Shown here: one piece after another, positions 27,303-35,174 of the stretch
How the letters are laid out: each line of letters begins with the position of its first letter
How positions within the stretch are numbered: position 1 is the stretch's first letter
Assembly: GCA_018401955.1 (NCBI GenBank)
Contig: JAGYJT010000006.1
Span: 1-64,000 of the forward strand
Direction: 5' to 3'
DNA length: 64,000 bases
From: Chitinophagales bacterium
Lineage (GTDB): Bacteria; Bacteroidota; Bacteroidia; Chitinophagales; CAIOSU01
Notes under the pieces: model-generated
Database searches by the model: none
Seen by the model: the letters and a program-made list of their open reading frames with translations, nothing else
Told to the model about the DNA's origin: nothing
Translations under genes and position numbers: made by a program

Positions 27303-27697
27303 ACCATTCGCACACGGAATATATTATTTTGCAACCGTAAAATTACCATTTAAAATATCCATGTATACCCGTGTTACTAGGTATTTTGTTAAAGCAAGTT
27401 ACAATACTAAGCAGATACCTTAACTTATATTTTGTAGCATAGCCAACATCCGTCCACAAATAAAAATAGCCACAACCATATTGGGTTGGGGCTTGCAGCA
27501 GTGGTTGTTTACTGTTTGATGTATGGCAACGACAATAGCCGCTCCTTTATGGGAAACGGCTATTGTCGCTCAAAACCAACCTCTGTTTTCTCCTCAATAT
27601 CACTCTTCACATCGTTCTTCCACGATCGTTCTTCACAGTTCCTATCCCCTCATCACTCTTCACAATCAGCAGGGGCCGGTTTTATTTGCTTAAGCCG
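27303..27697. other. Gene-free spacer with a strong hairpin
   Basis: 395 bp with no supportable gene. A perfect 12-bp stem CGACAATAGCCG / CGGCTATTGTCG (27530-27541, 27557-27568) has a 15-nt loop. It may end the transcript of the gene at 27698, though the T-run on the minus strand is weak. TCACTCTTCAC recurs at 27599-27609 and 27652-27662. Confidence 0.5.
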
Positions 27698-28606
27698 TTA
27701 TCGGCCGGCCAATGTACCATTGCCTATTTCAACGGCAGGTATCATTTTTACCGATCCATCATTATTTGTCAAAGTCATTCTATAAAATACTTTGCTTGAA
27801 GCAGTTAATTCCAAATCGCTGTAGCGGAAAGCTTGCGAAGCATCATCAATGCTGCTGCCTTCTACCGATGCGATGGTAGTAAAATTTACGCCGTCTTCGC
27901 TCTTTTCGATTTCGTATTTGTTAAATTTCTTGTTCTCGCTATTCAATAAACTCAATACTACTTGCTCTTTGCGGATACTGGCAGTAAGATATACTTCGCT
28001 AAAGATGCGCGCACCACAAAAACTCACAAAAGTAGAGTCAATGCTGCCACCATCTACATTCATAAAGTTAGCTGAGCAAACATCAATATTGCCTTGTATT
28101 TGGCCCGACTTGCTGTTTACAAATTTGCTGTTGGCAATCATTTGGCCGCCGTTGCCGCTAATAGTACCCACATTATCAAGAATGTTGCCCACTACCATGC
28201 TTTGGTTATTGTATACCTTGCCGGTATTGATAAAATCTTTGGCGGTTTCCAATATGTTTTTGTTAAATAAAGTACCACGGTTGGTAATGGCATCAACAAT
28301 GGTCATGCCGTTGTTCACCATTAACCCTTCATCCATGATAATAAGGTTTTTGCTGCCGGTAAAACGCGCTTGGTTTTTAACGAAAATAGCACCTTTAACC
28401 ACCAAGTCAACATTCATATTGATGTTGCCCGATAGCAAAACGGTATCACCCTCAAAAATAACATTGCCCTGGTAGCCATCGCTCCAAAGCTTAGTATCAT
28501 TGTAGTTGCCATTACCGTTTATGGTGTGTGTAGTAGCCGATGCCGAAAAGCTAAGGCTTAGCAAAGCAGCTAGTACCAGTCCTATTAACTGAAACTTAGT
28601 GACCAT
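27698..28606 (-). CDS. Secreted beta-helix-like protein without sorting domain
   Basis: From the ATG at 28606 the protein is 302 residues, starts MVTKFQLIGLVLAALLSLSFSASA (signal peptide, cut near ATT); the frame to 28660 only adds an unlikely extension. The middle part (GAIFVKNQARFTG, then LMVNNGMTIVDAITNRGTL) is a run of short strands as in beta-helix proteins. The last ~95 residues (KYEIEKSEDGVNFTTIASV...FYRMTLTNNDGS) are the Ig-like module that usually precedes a T9SS sorting domain, but the YPNP-type domain is missing and the protein stops at IGNGTLAGR. It may be periplasmic, or truncated. Confidence 0.7.
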   Translation of the reverse strand: MVTKFQLIGLVLAALLSLSFSASATTHTINGNGNYNDTKLWSDGYQGNVIFEGDTVLLSGNINMNVDLVVKGAIFVKNQARFTGSKNLIIMDEGLMVNNGMTIVDAITNRGTLFNKNILETAKDFINTGKVYNNQSMVVGNILDNVGTISGNGGQMIANSKFVNSKSGQIQGNIDVCSANFMNVDGGSIDSTFVSFCGARIFSEVYLTASIRKEQVVLSLLNSENKKFNKYEIEKSEDGVNFTTIASVEGSSIDDASQAFRYSDLELTASSKVFYRMTLTNNDGSVKMIPAVEIGNGTLAGR

Positions 28607-28888
28607 GTTCTTATTTAAATTGTATCCTTTGATTGCGGTAGTAGTAAAAGTGGGAACCATAAGGTTTCGATTTTGCTGTTAGAAACTTATCCTCTTTTAC
28701 GGGGCTTTGGTAAAGAAGGTTACAGGCGTATCGAAAAAAAATACAGTTGCGGTTGTAAACACTGGCTAAAGGTGTGCTAAGCAAATTATACCTAGGATTG
28801 TTAAAATTGCTTAGTTTTATGATTGTTACTAGTTCCTAAGTCGTTTTACAAATGGCACGATAAATTATAGTGCCTGTTATGTTTACCT

Positions 28889-31729
28889 ATGAAACAGCGT
28901 ATAGCAATCGTAATTTTTTGGGCATTGTTGATAATCATTACAATTTGGTTTTCTTATCAGCGTGCCTCATCAAACTCATATACAGTATCAACTGGCAACG
29001 AAACTGGTATGCTAGATGCACCTTATAAAAAGGGGAGTGTAAAAAAGAAAATACCAGGGCTGCCATCGGGTATTGGAACGCCCGAAGACCGCTATGCGCG
29101 CCTAACCTGGGAGAAAAGCAGATTGGTTAACCCAACTACAGGTTTAATACCTGATAATATCAGGGCCAAAGAGCTAGCATTTGCCAATAAAGGCACACAC
29201 AAAACCTCGGCTTCAACGGGTACTGTATGGGACCAGCGTGGCCCCAGCAACATTGGTGGTCGCACCCGGGCTTTTGAATTTGATAATAATGATGAGAATA
29301 TCATTTTGGCTGGCGGTGTTACGGGCGGTATGTTTCGCACTACCGATGCTGGGCAAACATGGACTAAGACAACCAGCGCTACGCAGCTGCACAGTGTAAC
29401 CTCACTTGCGCAAGATACTCGCAATGGCAAAACCAATATTTGGTATCATGGCACAGGAGAATATTATGCAGTTATAAGCGCATCATCAGTTACTGGTAGC
29501 GGCAATGGTATATTTAAGAGCACCGATAGCGGGCAAAGCTGGCAGTTGTTGTCTTCAACCGCATCAAACACCCCTACAAACGGATACGGTAATGCCGATT
29601 TTGATTTTGTATGGGATGTGGTAGTAGACCATACGGACTATATTGACGACGTGGTATATGCAGCGGTAATTAACGGAATATACCGCAGCCGTGACGGTGG
29701 CGCAACATGGACCGCTGTGCTAGGTGGCGACTCAACGGCACCATTGGGTAGTGCCAAAAATACAGGCATAGCCATTACCCCATCAGGGGTATTGTATGCT
29801 ACCATAAGCGGCAACCGCCCCTACAGTGGCATTTGGCGCAGTACCGACCAAGGCGATAACTGGACCCAAATACGCCCTGCTAATTTTGGTAATTTTAGCA
29901 GGGTGGTTATTGCCATTACCCCGCAAGACGAAAATCGCATTTACTTTTTAGCGCTACAAAGTAATCACGCACTATGGAAGTATAACTACCTATCAGGTGA
30001 TGGTAGCTTTTTTGGCGGGGCTTGGGAGAATTTATCGGCTAACTTGCCTGCTGGCCAGTGCCAATATTTTTATGATTTCGACTTTGCACCTTACGATTCG
30101 CAAGGAGGATATGATATGTGCCTTGCCATAAGCCCTGCTGATAGCAACTTGGTAATGCTAGGTGGTACAAATGTTTACCGCTCAACCGATGGGTTTTCGT
30201 CTGCTGCTAATACTGATTGGGTTGGCGGTTACCGCTGCGATGCCGTTACCCCATCAGACTATGTGTACCCCAATCACCATCCCGATCAGCATGAGTTTAA
30301 ATTTTCTACAAGCAATCCAAACATATTTTATACCGCTAGCGATGGTGGTGTGCACAAAACCCTTGATATACTTAAAGACTCGGTAGATTGGATATCGTTA
30401 AACAATAGCTATTTCACTACGCAGTTTTATACTACTGCCATGGTGCCCGGCGAAACCAACAGCAATATAGTAATAGGTGGCATGCAAGATAATGGCACAG
30501 CGTTTACCAGCTCTGGTAGGGTGCAAGATCCTTGGCAATCAATTTTATATGGCGATGGTGCTTATGCGGCTATTACCGAAGGAAAAGGAAACTATTACCT
30601 CTCTTGGCAGATAGGTAAAACTTTTAAATGCACTGTTGATGATAACGGCACCCGCACGGGTATTACTCGCATTGATCCTCCTGGAGCATCAGGTTATCTT
30701 TTTATCAACCCTTTTATCCTCGACCCGGTAACATACAACCAAATGTACCTTGCGGCAGGCGGTTATGTTTGGCGTAACCTTGACCTTGCCTCCATCCCCA
30801 TTGTGGGCGATGAGTACAACAGCACTAGTGTAGGTTGGGTCCGTTTGGATGTATCGATTACTGGTAACCCTAACTTTGATGGTTCGGTTTCTGCACTTGG
30901 GATGAGCAAAGCCGATAACGATGTGTTGTATTACGGCACTACCGCGGGTATACTGTTTAGGTTAGATAGCTTGCAGGGAGGCACCATAACCAAGAGTGTT
31001 ATTACGGGTGCTAACTTCCCAAGTGGATATTTGGCTGCCATTAGCGTAAGCGATACCGATGCCGATGATGTATTGATTTGCATGAGTAACTATGAAATAG
31101 TTAACATTTTCCATAGCACCGATGGTGGTCAAAACTGGACTGATGTAAGCGGTAGTCTTGAAGAAAACCCTGATGGCAGCGGCAATGGCCCCGCGGTATT
31201 GTGGGTAAGCAGGTTAGAGTTGCCCGATAGCACTGTTTATTTTGCGGGTACCTCAATAGGGCTTTATAGCACCGTTAACTTGGATGGAGCAAATACCACT
31301 TGGAGGCAAGAGGGCGAAGGCAGCATCGGCAAAGTAGTAATCAACATGATAACTACGCGGTCATTCGACGGAAAAGTATCGGTGGCCACTCATGGCAACG
31401 GTATGTACAGTGCACGCTATAAAGATTATGTATCGGTAAGTGAAGTAGAAAAACCGAGTTTAGACGTAAGGGTTTATCCTAATCCGGCAAGCAACCAAGC
31501 GCAATTCCGTTTTGCCACTTCGGCAACCGGTTCGGTAATGTTGGATATATATGGCATGGATGGAAGGCACGTAAGCCAATTGCTTAAACAACAGCTGGCC
31601 GCAGGTGAGCATACTGTTAATTGGAAAGTTGATAATGCGCAAGGCAAGAGCTTGCCCGCGGGCACCTATATTGGTGTGTTGCGCATTAATAAGTCTCAGC
31701 AAACCGTTAAGCTCGTAATTACCCAATAA
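28889..31729 (+). CDS. BNR/sialidase-propeller-like T9SS protein
   Basis: 946 residues. An uncleaved-looking signal at 3-22. The core has repeated Asp-box-like motifs (FRTTDAGQTWT, FKSTDSGQSWQ, YRSRDGGATWT, WRSTDQGDNWT, FHSTDGGQNWT), the signature of beta-propellers related to sialidases and VPS10/BNR proteins; the catalytic Arg triad of sialidases was not found, so binding is as likely as hydrolysis. The C-terminus is a FlgD-type sorting domain (VRVYPNPASNQAQFRFA ... LPAGTYIGVL). It lies two bases before glycerate kinase, so the two are cotranscribed though not obviously related in function. Confidence 0.85.
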   Translation: MKQRIAIVIFWALLIIITIWFSYQRASSNSYTVSTGNETGMLDAPYKKGSVKKKIPGLPSGIGTPEDRYARLTWEKSRLVNPTTGLIPDNIRAKELAFANKGTHKTSASTGTVWDQRGPSNIGGRTRAFEFDNNDENIILAGGVTGGMFRTTDAGQTWTKTTSATQLHSVTSLAQDTRNGKTNIWYHGTGEYYAVISASSVTGSGNGIFKSTDSGQSWQLLSSTASNTPTNGYGNADFDFVWDVVVDHTDYIDDVVYAAVINGIYRSRDGGATWTAVLGGDSTAPLGSAKNTGIAITPSGVLYATISGNRPYSGIWRSTDQGDNWTQIRPANFGNFSRVVIAITPQDENRIYFLALQSNHALWKYNYLSGDGSFFGGAWENLSANLPAGQCQYFYDFDFAPYDSQGGYDMCLAISPADSNLVMLGGTNVYRSTDGFSSAANTDWVGGYRCDAVTPSDYVYPNHHPDQHEFKFSTSNPNIFYTASDGGVHKTLDILKDSVDWISLNNSYFTTQFYTTAMVPGETNSNIVIGGMQDNGTAFTSSGRVQDPWQSILYGDGAYAAITEGKGNYYLSWQIGKTFKCTVDDNGTRTGITRIDPPGASGYLFINPFILDPVTYNQMYLAAGGYVWRNLDLASIPIVGDEYNSTSVGWVRLDVSITGNPNFDGSVSALGMSKADNDVLYYGTTAGILFRLDSLQGGTITKSVITGANFPSGYLAAISVSDTDADDVLICMSNYEIVNIFHSTDGGQNWTDVSGSLEENPDGSGNGPAVLWVSRLELPDSTVYFAGTSIGLYSTVNLDGANTTWRQEGEGSIGKVVINMITTRSFDGKVSVATHGNGMYSARYKDYVSVSEVEKPSLDVRVYPNPASNQAQFRFATSATGSVMLDIYGMDGRHVSQLLKQQLAAGEHTVNWKVDNAQGKSLPAGTYIGVLRINKSQQTVKLVITQ

Positions 31730-31731
31730 CT

Positions 31732-32877
31732 ATGAGCAAAAAAAAGGCACTTTCGTTTTTGGTTGCGCCCAACACCATGAAGGGTAGCATTAGTGCTATC
31801 GATGCATCAGCTGCCTTACGAAAAGGTATAGATCTTGCTTTGCCGGGGGTTACCGTTATTGAGCAGCCCATTGCAGATGGCGGTGAACTAACTACTGAAA
31901 TATTGGTAAAAGCCTTAGGGGGCGTGTTTAAAGAAGCCACCGTAAAAGACCCATTGGGCAGGGATGTACGTGCCAGATACGGCTTAGTGGATGATGGTAA
32001 AACAGGTGTGCTTGAGCTGGCAGCCGCTAGTGGCATGACCTTACTAAAACCCGAAGAGCTTAACCCCATGCGTGCCTCTACCTTTGGCACTGGTCAACTG
32101 ATAACAGTCATACTCGATCAAGGCTGCAAGCGCATTCTATTAGGACTGGGCAACAGTGCTACTGTTGATGCAGGCACGGGTATATTGAAGGCTTTGGGCG
32201 TACGCTTAACAGAAAGGAACAAGAGTGCTATACCACTTGGTGGCAGCTACCTGCATACCATAGTAAACATTGATATGGCCGAAATAGACCACCGCCTGCA
32301 CGATACCGAGATAGTGGTGCTATGCGATGTAGAGAACACGTTGCTTGGCAAAGAAGGTGCGGCACAAGTATTTGGCCCGCAAAAGGGCGCTACTGGCGAG
32401 CAAGTAAATTTGCTAGAAGAGAATATGGCGCATTTCTGTAAAATTTCCAATCAGTTGTTTGGGTTTGATTTGCCCAATATAAAACACGGGGCCGCTGCTG
32501 GCGGTGTGGCAGCTACTATGGCCGCTTACCTCAATGCAGAACTGGTGCATGGCACACAGTACTTAATGCAAGTAGTAGGTATGGACGAAAAGATTGCCGC
32601 AGCCGATTATGTGTTTACTGCCGAGGGCCGCTTGGATGAGCAAACCCTCAAAGGTAAAGGTCCACACGGGTTGGCCTTGCTGGCCAATGAGCACAACAAG
32701 CCCATCGTTTGCTTTACCGGCGCTATACAATCAGGCTTCAAACAAGAGCAATATCCTATGTTTCAGGCAGTAGTGGCCTTGCCCAACCGCCCGATGACGT
32801 TAAACGATAGCATGACCAACGCTGCCGAACTACTAGAATACCAAGCCATGCAGGTGGCGCGGTTGTTGGGGGTGTGA
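31732..32877 (+). CDS. Glycerate kinase (GarK/GlxK type)
   Basis: It phosphorylates D-glycerate to 2-phosphoglycerate, as in the GarK/GlxK family. The 381 residues show family motifs: APNTMKGSISA near the start, IADGGELTTEILVKALGG, the GNSATVDAGTGILKALG loop, and GHRLD-like AEGRLDEQTLKGKGP. The ATG is two bases after the stop of the BNR protein, so translation may be coupled. No other glyoxylate or glycerate gene adjoins. Confidence 0.93.
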   Translation: MSKKKALSFLVAPNTMKGSISAIDASAALRKGIDLALPGVTVIEQPIADGGELTTEILVKALGGVFKEATVKDPLGRDVRARYGLVDDGKTGVLELAAASGMTLLKPEELNPMRASTFGTGQLITVILDQGCKRILLGLGNSATVDAGTGILKALGVRLTERNKSAIPLGGSYLHTIVNIDMAEIDHRLHDTEIVVLCDVENTLLGKEGAAQVFGPQKGATGEQVNLLEENMAHFCKISNQLFGFDLPNIKHGAAAGGVAATMAAYLNAELVHGTQYLMQVVGMDEKIAAADYVFTAEGRLDEQTLKGKGPHGLALLANEHNKPIVCFTGAIQSGFKQEQYPMFQAVVALPNRPMTLNDSMTNAAELLEYQAMQVARLLGV

Positions 32878-33132
32878 GTTGGTCCATGGTCCGCGGTCGA
32901 TAGTCCATGGAAAAGCAACATTTACCGTCATTGCGAAAAATGACAATGAGCTTTTCGCGAATTAGCATTTTGTGGCAATCCACTGAGAGATAGACTAAAC
33001 CTAATTTTTACAATCGCCTCCTTGGCGTGATATGCGCGCAGGAAAAGGAGGGGCGCGGCGTTGGCTATTTTAGCGTTTGCGGGGTGGTTGTTTTGCATAA
33101 CATCCTCTTTGTTCAACCAACTAATCCCCCTT
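32878..33132. repeat. Spacer with CCATGGAC words and a CTCCTT/AAGGAGG repeat
   Basis: Contains GGTCCATGGTCCGCGG and GATAGTCCATGG (32880-32912), which recur in other spacers, and a copy (about 33013-33056) of the CGCCTCCTTGG...AAGGAGGGG inverted repeat found at 39.3, 42.0 and 42.2 kb. No gene. Confidence 0.5.
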
Positions 33133-33609
33133 TCAAAACGACTCATCCCCCGTCTTCACCTTCCGCCCAAACAAACTCCAAAGCACTATGGCTATGATAG
33201 CGGCGCTGCCGTAGGTAAAAAAGAAATAACCCAGTATGGTCAGTAAGTTCTTTTGGACCCAACCGAAGGGTGTACCACTGAATATGGCAGCAAACTCAGC
33301 AATCATCCATATCACTCCAATTATTGTTATGGTACTGCTCATGAGCGCCACCAGTATGGTATGCGTTCTGTTGTTGGGATGGTCGCTATTGAGCGCCGTA
33401 TAAATAGCGGTATATATCAAAGTAGGTACAATCAGTATTGCTAGCAAGAAAAGCTCTGATTGGTATACCTCCTCCAAAACATTATTAAAAATTAAGTATC
33501 CTAAAATACACCCAAAACTTATCAATGCACCCAATAGCCCTGCCTTCCACCAAGCTATGGGTTTGCGGGTTTTGGGTGGTATGGTCGGGTCTTTTATCTC
33601 CCCGCTCAT
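33133..33609 (-). CDS. Four-helix membrane protein, copy 3 of a tandem trio
   Basis: 158 residues with four predicted membrane helices (about 24-44, 54-73, 84-107 and 128-150), beginning MSGEIKDPT. It is the last of three adjacent genes whose products share length, helix layout and the N-terminal IxD motif. Its start overlaps the previous stop by 4 bases (ATGA), which implies translational coupling. The size and layout resemble DUF4199-like proteins of Bacteroidetes, but I am not sure. Function unknown. Confidence 0.65.
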   Translation of the reverse strand: MSGEIKDPTIPPKTRKPIAWWKAGLLGALISFGCILGYLIFNNVLEEVYQSELFLLAILIVPTLIYTAIYTALNSDHPNNRTHTILVALMSSTITIIGVIWMIAEFAAIFSGTPFGWVQKNLLTILGYFFFTYGSAAIIAIVLWSLFGRKVKTGDESF

Positions 33610-34082
33610 GGCTCCACCTGTTTTCTAAAGTAAGGAAGTTTACCAGTAGTTTTCCAGAATAAAAAGGCCAAAACAGGGACAACGAAATTGAGGTACAGGG
33701 GGTCCCTAAACCCCTTCGCAGAGAATGAAACAACAAAATACGGGTCTATGATATCGCGTAAAATGCTAGCCATGTACATACAAATTATGGTAACCTGTAG
33801 GCTTAAGATACCAGTTGTTATTATTTTAATGAAATGTCGTTTCCTATTCCCATAGGCGGTAATTAGGTACAAGGCCACCAAAGTTGGAGTCAACCAAATT
33901 GCCACTAGTACATACCGAGTGAGAATGTGGTTGGCTATTTGATATGGAAAAAGGGCCATCCAAAATACCTTCATTACCGCGGAGACAAGTATTACCGAAA
34001 TTGCTCCAGCCCAAAGCAATGTTTTGAAAACAGTCAATGGTTGTTTTTTTCCATTAGTGCTATCCAATATCTCCCCGCTCAT
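33606..34082 (-). CDS. Four-helix membrane protein, copy 2 of a tandem trio
   Basis: 158 residues starting MSGEILDSTNGKKQPL, with four hydrophobic helices. It ends TTGKLPYFRKQVEP, almost the same as the end of copy 1 (PGKLPYFRKQMEL), whereas copy 3 differs there. This shows recent duplication between copies 1 and 2. Overlaps by 4 bases with both neighbours. A structural or transport role is possible; there are no catalytic motifs. Confidence 0.65.
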   Translation of the reverse strand: MSGEILDSTNGKKQPLTVFKTLLWAGAISVILVSAVMKVFWMALFPYQIANHILTRYVLVAIWLTPTLVALYLITAYGNRKRHFIKIITTGILSLQVTIICMYMASILRDIIDPYFVVSFSAKGFRDPLYLNFVVPVLAFLFWKTTGKLPYFRKQVEP

Positions 34083-34570
34083 AGCTCCATCTGTTTTCTA
34101 AAGTATGGAAGTTTGCCTGGGATGAGCCAAAGGATTAGAGCCATTATAAAGATAGGAATGTTTAAGCTTGCCCATATTAGTGTATCCTCCCCGCTAAAGA
34201 AACTTCTTGTTGAAGCTTTGATCAAGTGAATTGTATAAGAGTATATAACAATCAATAATAAGGTTGTTTGATAACTTATTAGTCCAGTAAGTAGTATTCT
34301 AAAGTAATGAAACCTTCTATCGCCCCATGCTGCAACTCTATACATTGCAGCTCCATATGCTAGAAATACAACTAGGATAATTAGCCATATCAAAAAGTTA
34401 TCTATAATATCTTCTCCAAAGTTTTCGGGTAAATTTGTTCGTAAAATAAAATGATTGATGCTTAACACAAAAATGGCTACTGCTATACCAAACAACAGGC
34501 CATTCTTCCAAACTGAAGCATATTTGGGTTTAGCGGTAATTAACTGACTATCCAATATCCCATCTTCCAT
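34079..34570 (-). CDS. Four-helix membrane protein, copy 1 of a tandem trio
   Basis: 163 residues starting MEDGILDSQLITAKPKYASVWKNGLLF; four membrane helices, ending PGKLPYFRKQMEL. It is the first gene of the three-gene unit and is divergent from ccmE, with about 196 bp between them. The cluster appears to be one operon of gene duplicates. The family is not identified with confidence. Confidence 0.65.
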   Translation of the reverse strand: MEDGILDSQLITAKPKYASVWKNGLLFGIAVAIFVLSINHFILRTNLPENFGEDIIDNFLIWLIILVVFLAYGAAMYRVAAWGDRRFHYFRILLTGLISYQTTLLLIVIYSYTIHLIKASTRSFFSGEDTLIWASLNIPIFIMALILWLIPGKLPYFRKQMEL

Positions 34571-34725
34571 TTCCTTCCCTTTTATCGCCTAAAAATACAA
34601 CCCTTATTTTTAATGAAACATATAACAAGGCCAATAAATCACTATGCCGCGACATCATGACAAAAGTCACTATGCTATTATTTGTTAAAAAGGAACGGGG
34701 CGAAGCCAAACTGAACATTTTGCCG

Positions 34726-34733
34726 TAACTTTG
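34726..34733 (+). promoter_or_regulatory. Candidate -7 element of ccmE-ccmF
   Basis: TAACTTTG matches TAnnTTTG exactly, 33 bp before the ATG of ccmE at 34767. Confidence 0.4.
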
Positions 34734-34766
34734 CGTTGCATTTGGTAGCACTAAGAATACCTTGTT

Positions 34767-35174
34767 ATGAAAAAGACCCACATTGTTCTTTTGGTGTTTA
34801 TCGCCGCTTGCGTAGGGGTCATTATTGCCCGCACAGGCGACTATAGCACCTACGAGAGTTTTACCACCGCAGCATCCAAGCCTGATAAAGAGTACCACGT
34901 AGTGGGCACTTTGGCCCGCGAAATGGATATGTACTACGACCCAGAGGTTGACCCCAACTACTTTAGCTTCTATATGGTTGATAGCGACGGTGTGCAAAAG
35001 AAGGTTGTTTTCCCGGGTACTAAGCCGCAAGATTTTGAGCGCAGCGAGCAAGTGGTGCTGATAGGCAAAATGACTGGAGAGGAATTCCGCGCTACCAAGA
35101 TATTGACCAAATGCCCTAGTAAGTATATTGAAGACGAACTAGAGGAAAACGAGTATAACGCCGCAACTACTTAA
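34767..35174 (+). CDS. ccmE: Cytochrome c maturation heme chaperone CcmE, CxxxY type
   Basis: CcmE carries heme covalently in the periplasm from CcmC to CcmF. 135 residues: N-terminal membrane helix at about 5-20, OB-fold beta-barrel, and the heme-binding loop LTKCPSKYIEDE. The usual heme-binding His of HxxxY is Cys116 here (Cys116, Tyr120), as in the system I* chaperones described for Desulfovibrio and archaea. The stop and the ccmF start overlap (TAATG), so translation is coupled. ccmA, B and C are not in the window. Confidence 0.9.
   Translation: MKKTHIVLLVFIAACVGVIIARTGDYSTYESFTTAASKPDKEYHVVGTLAREMDMYYDPEVDPNYFSFYMVDSDGVQKKVVFPGTKPQDFERSEQVVLIGKMTGEEFRATKILTKCPSKYIEDELEENEYNAATT

Noticed and set aside
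27486..27785. 99-residue plus-strand ORF upstream of the beta-helix gene end
   Set aside because: It spans a hairpin and overlaps the 3' end of the opposite gene; no protein-like features.
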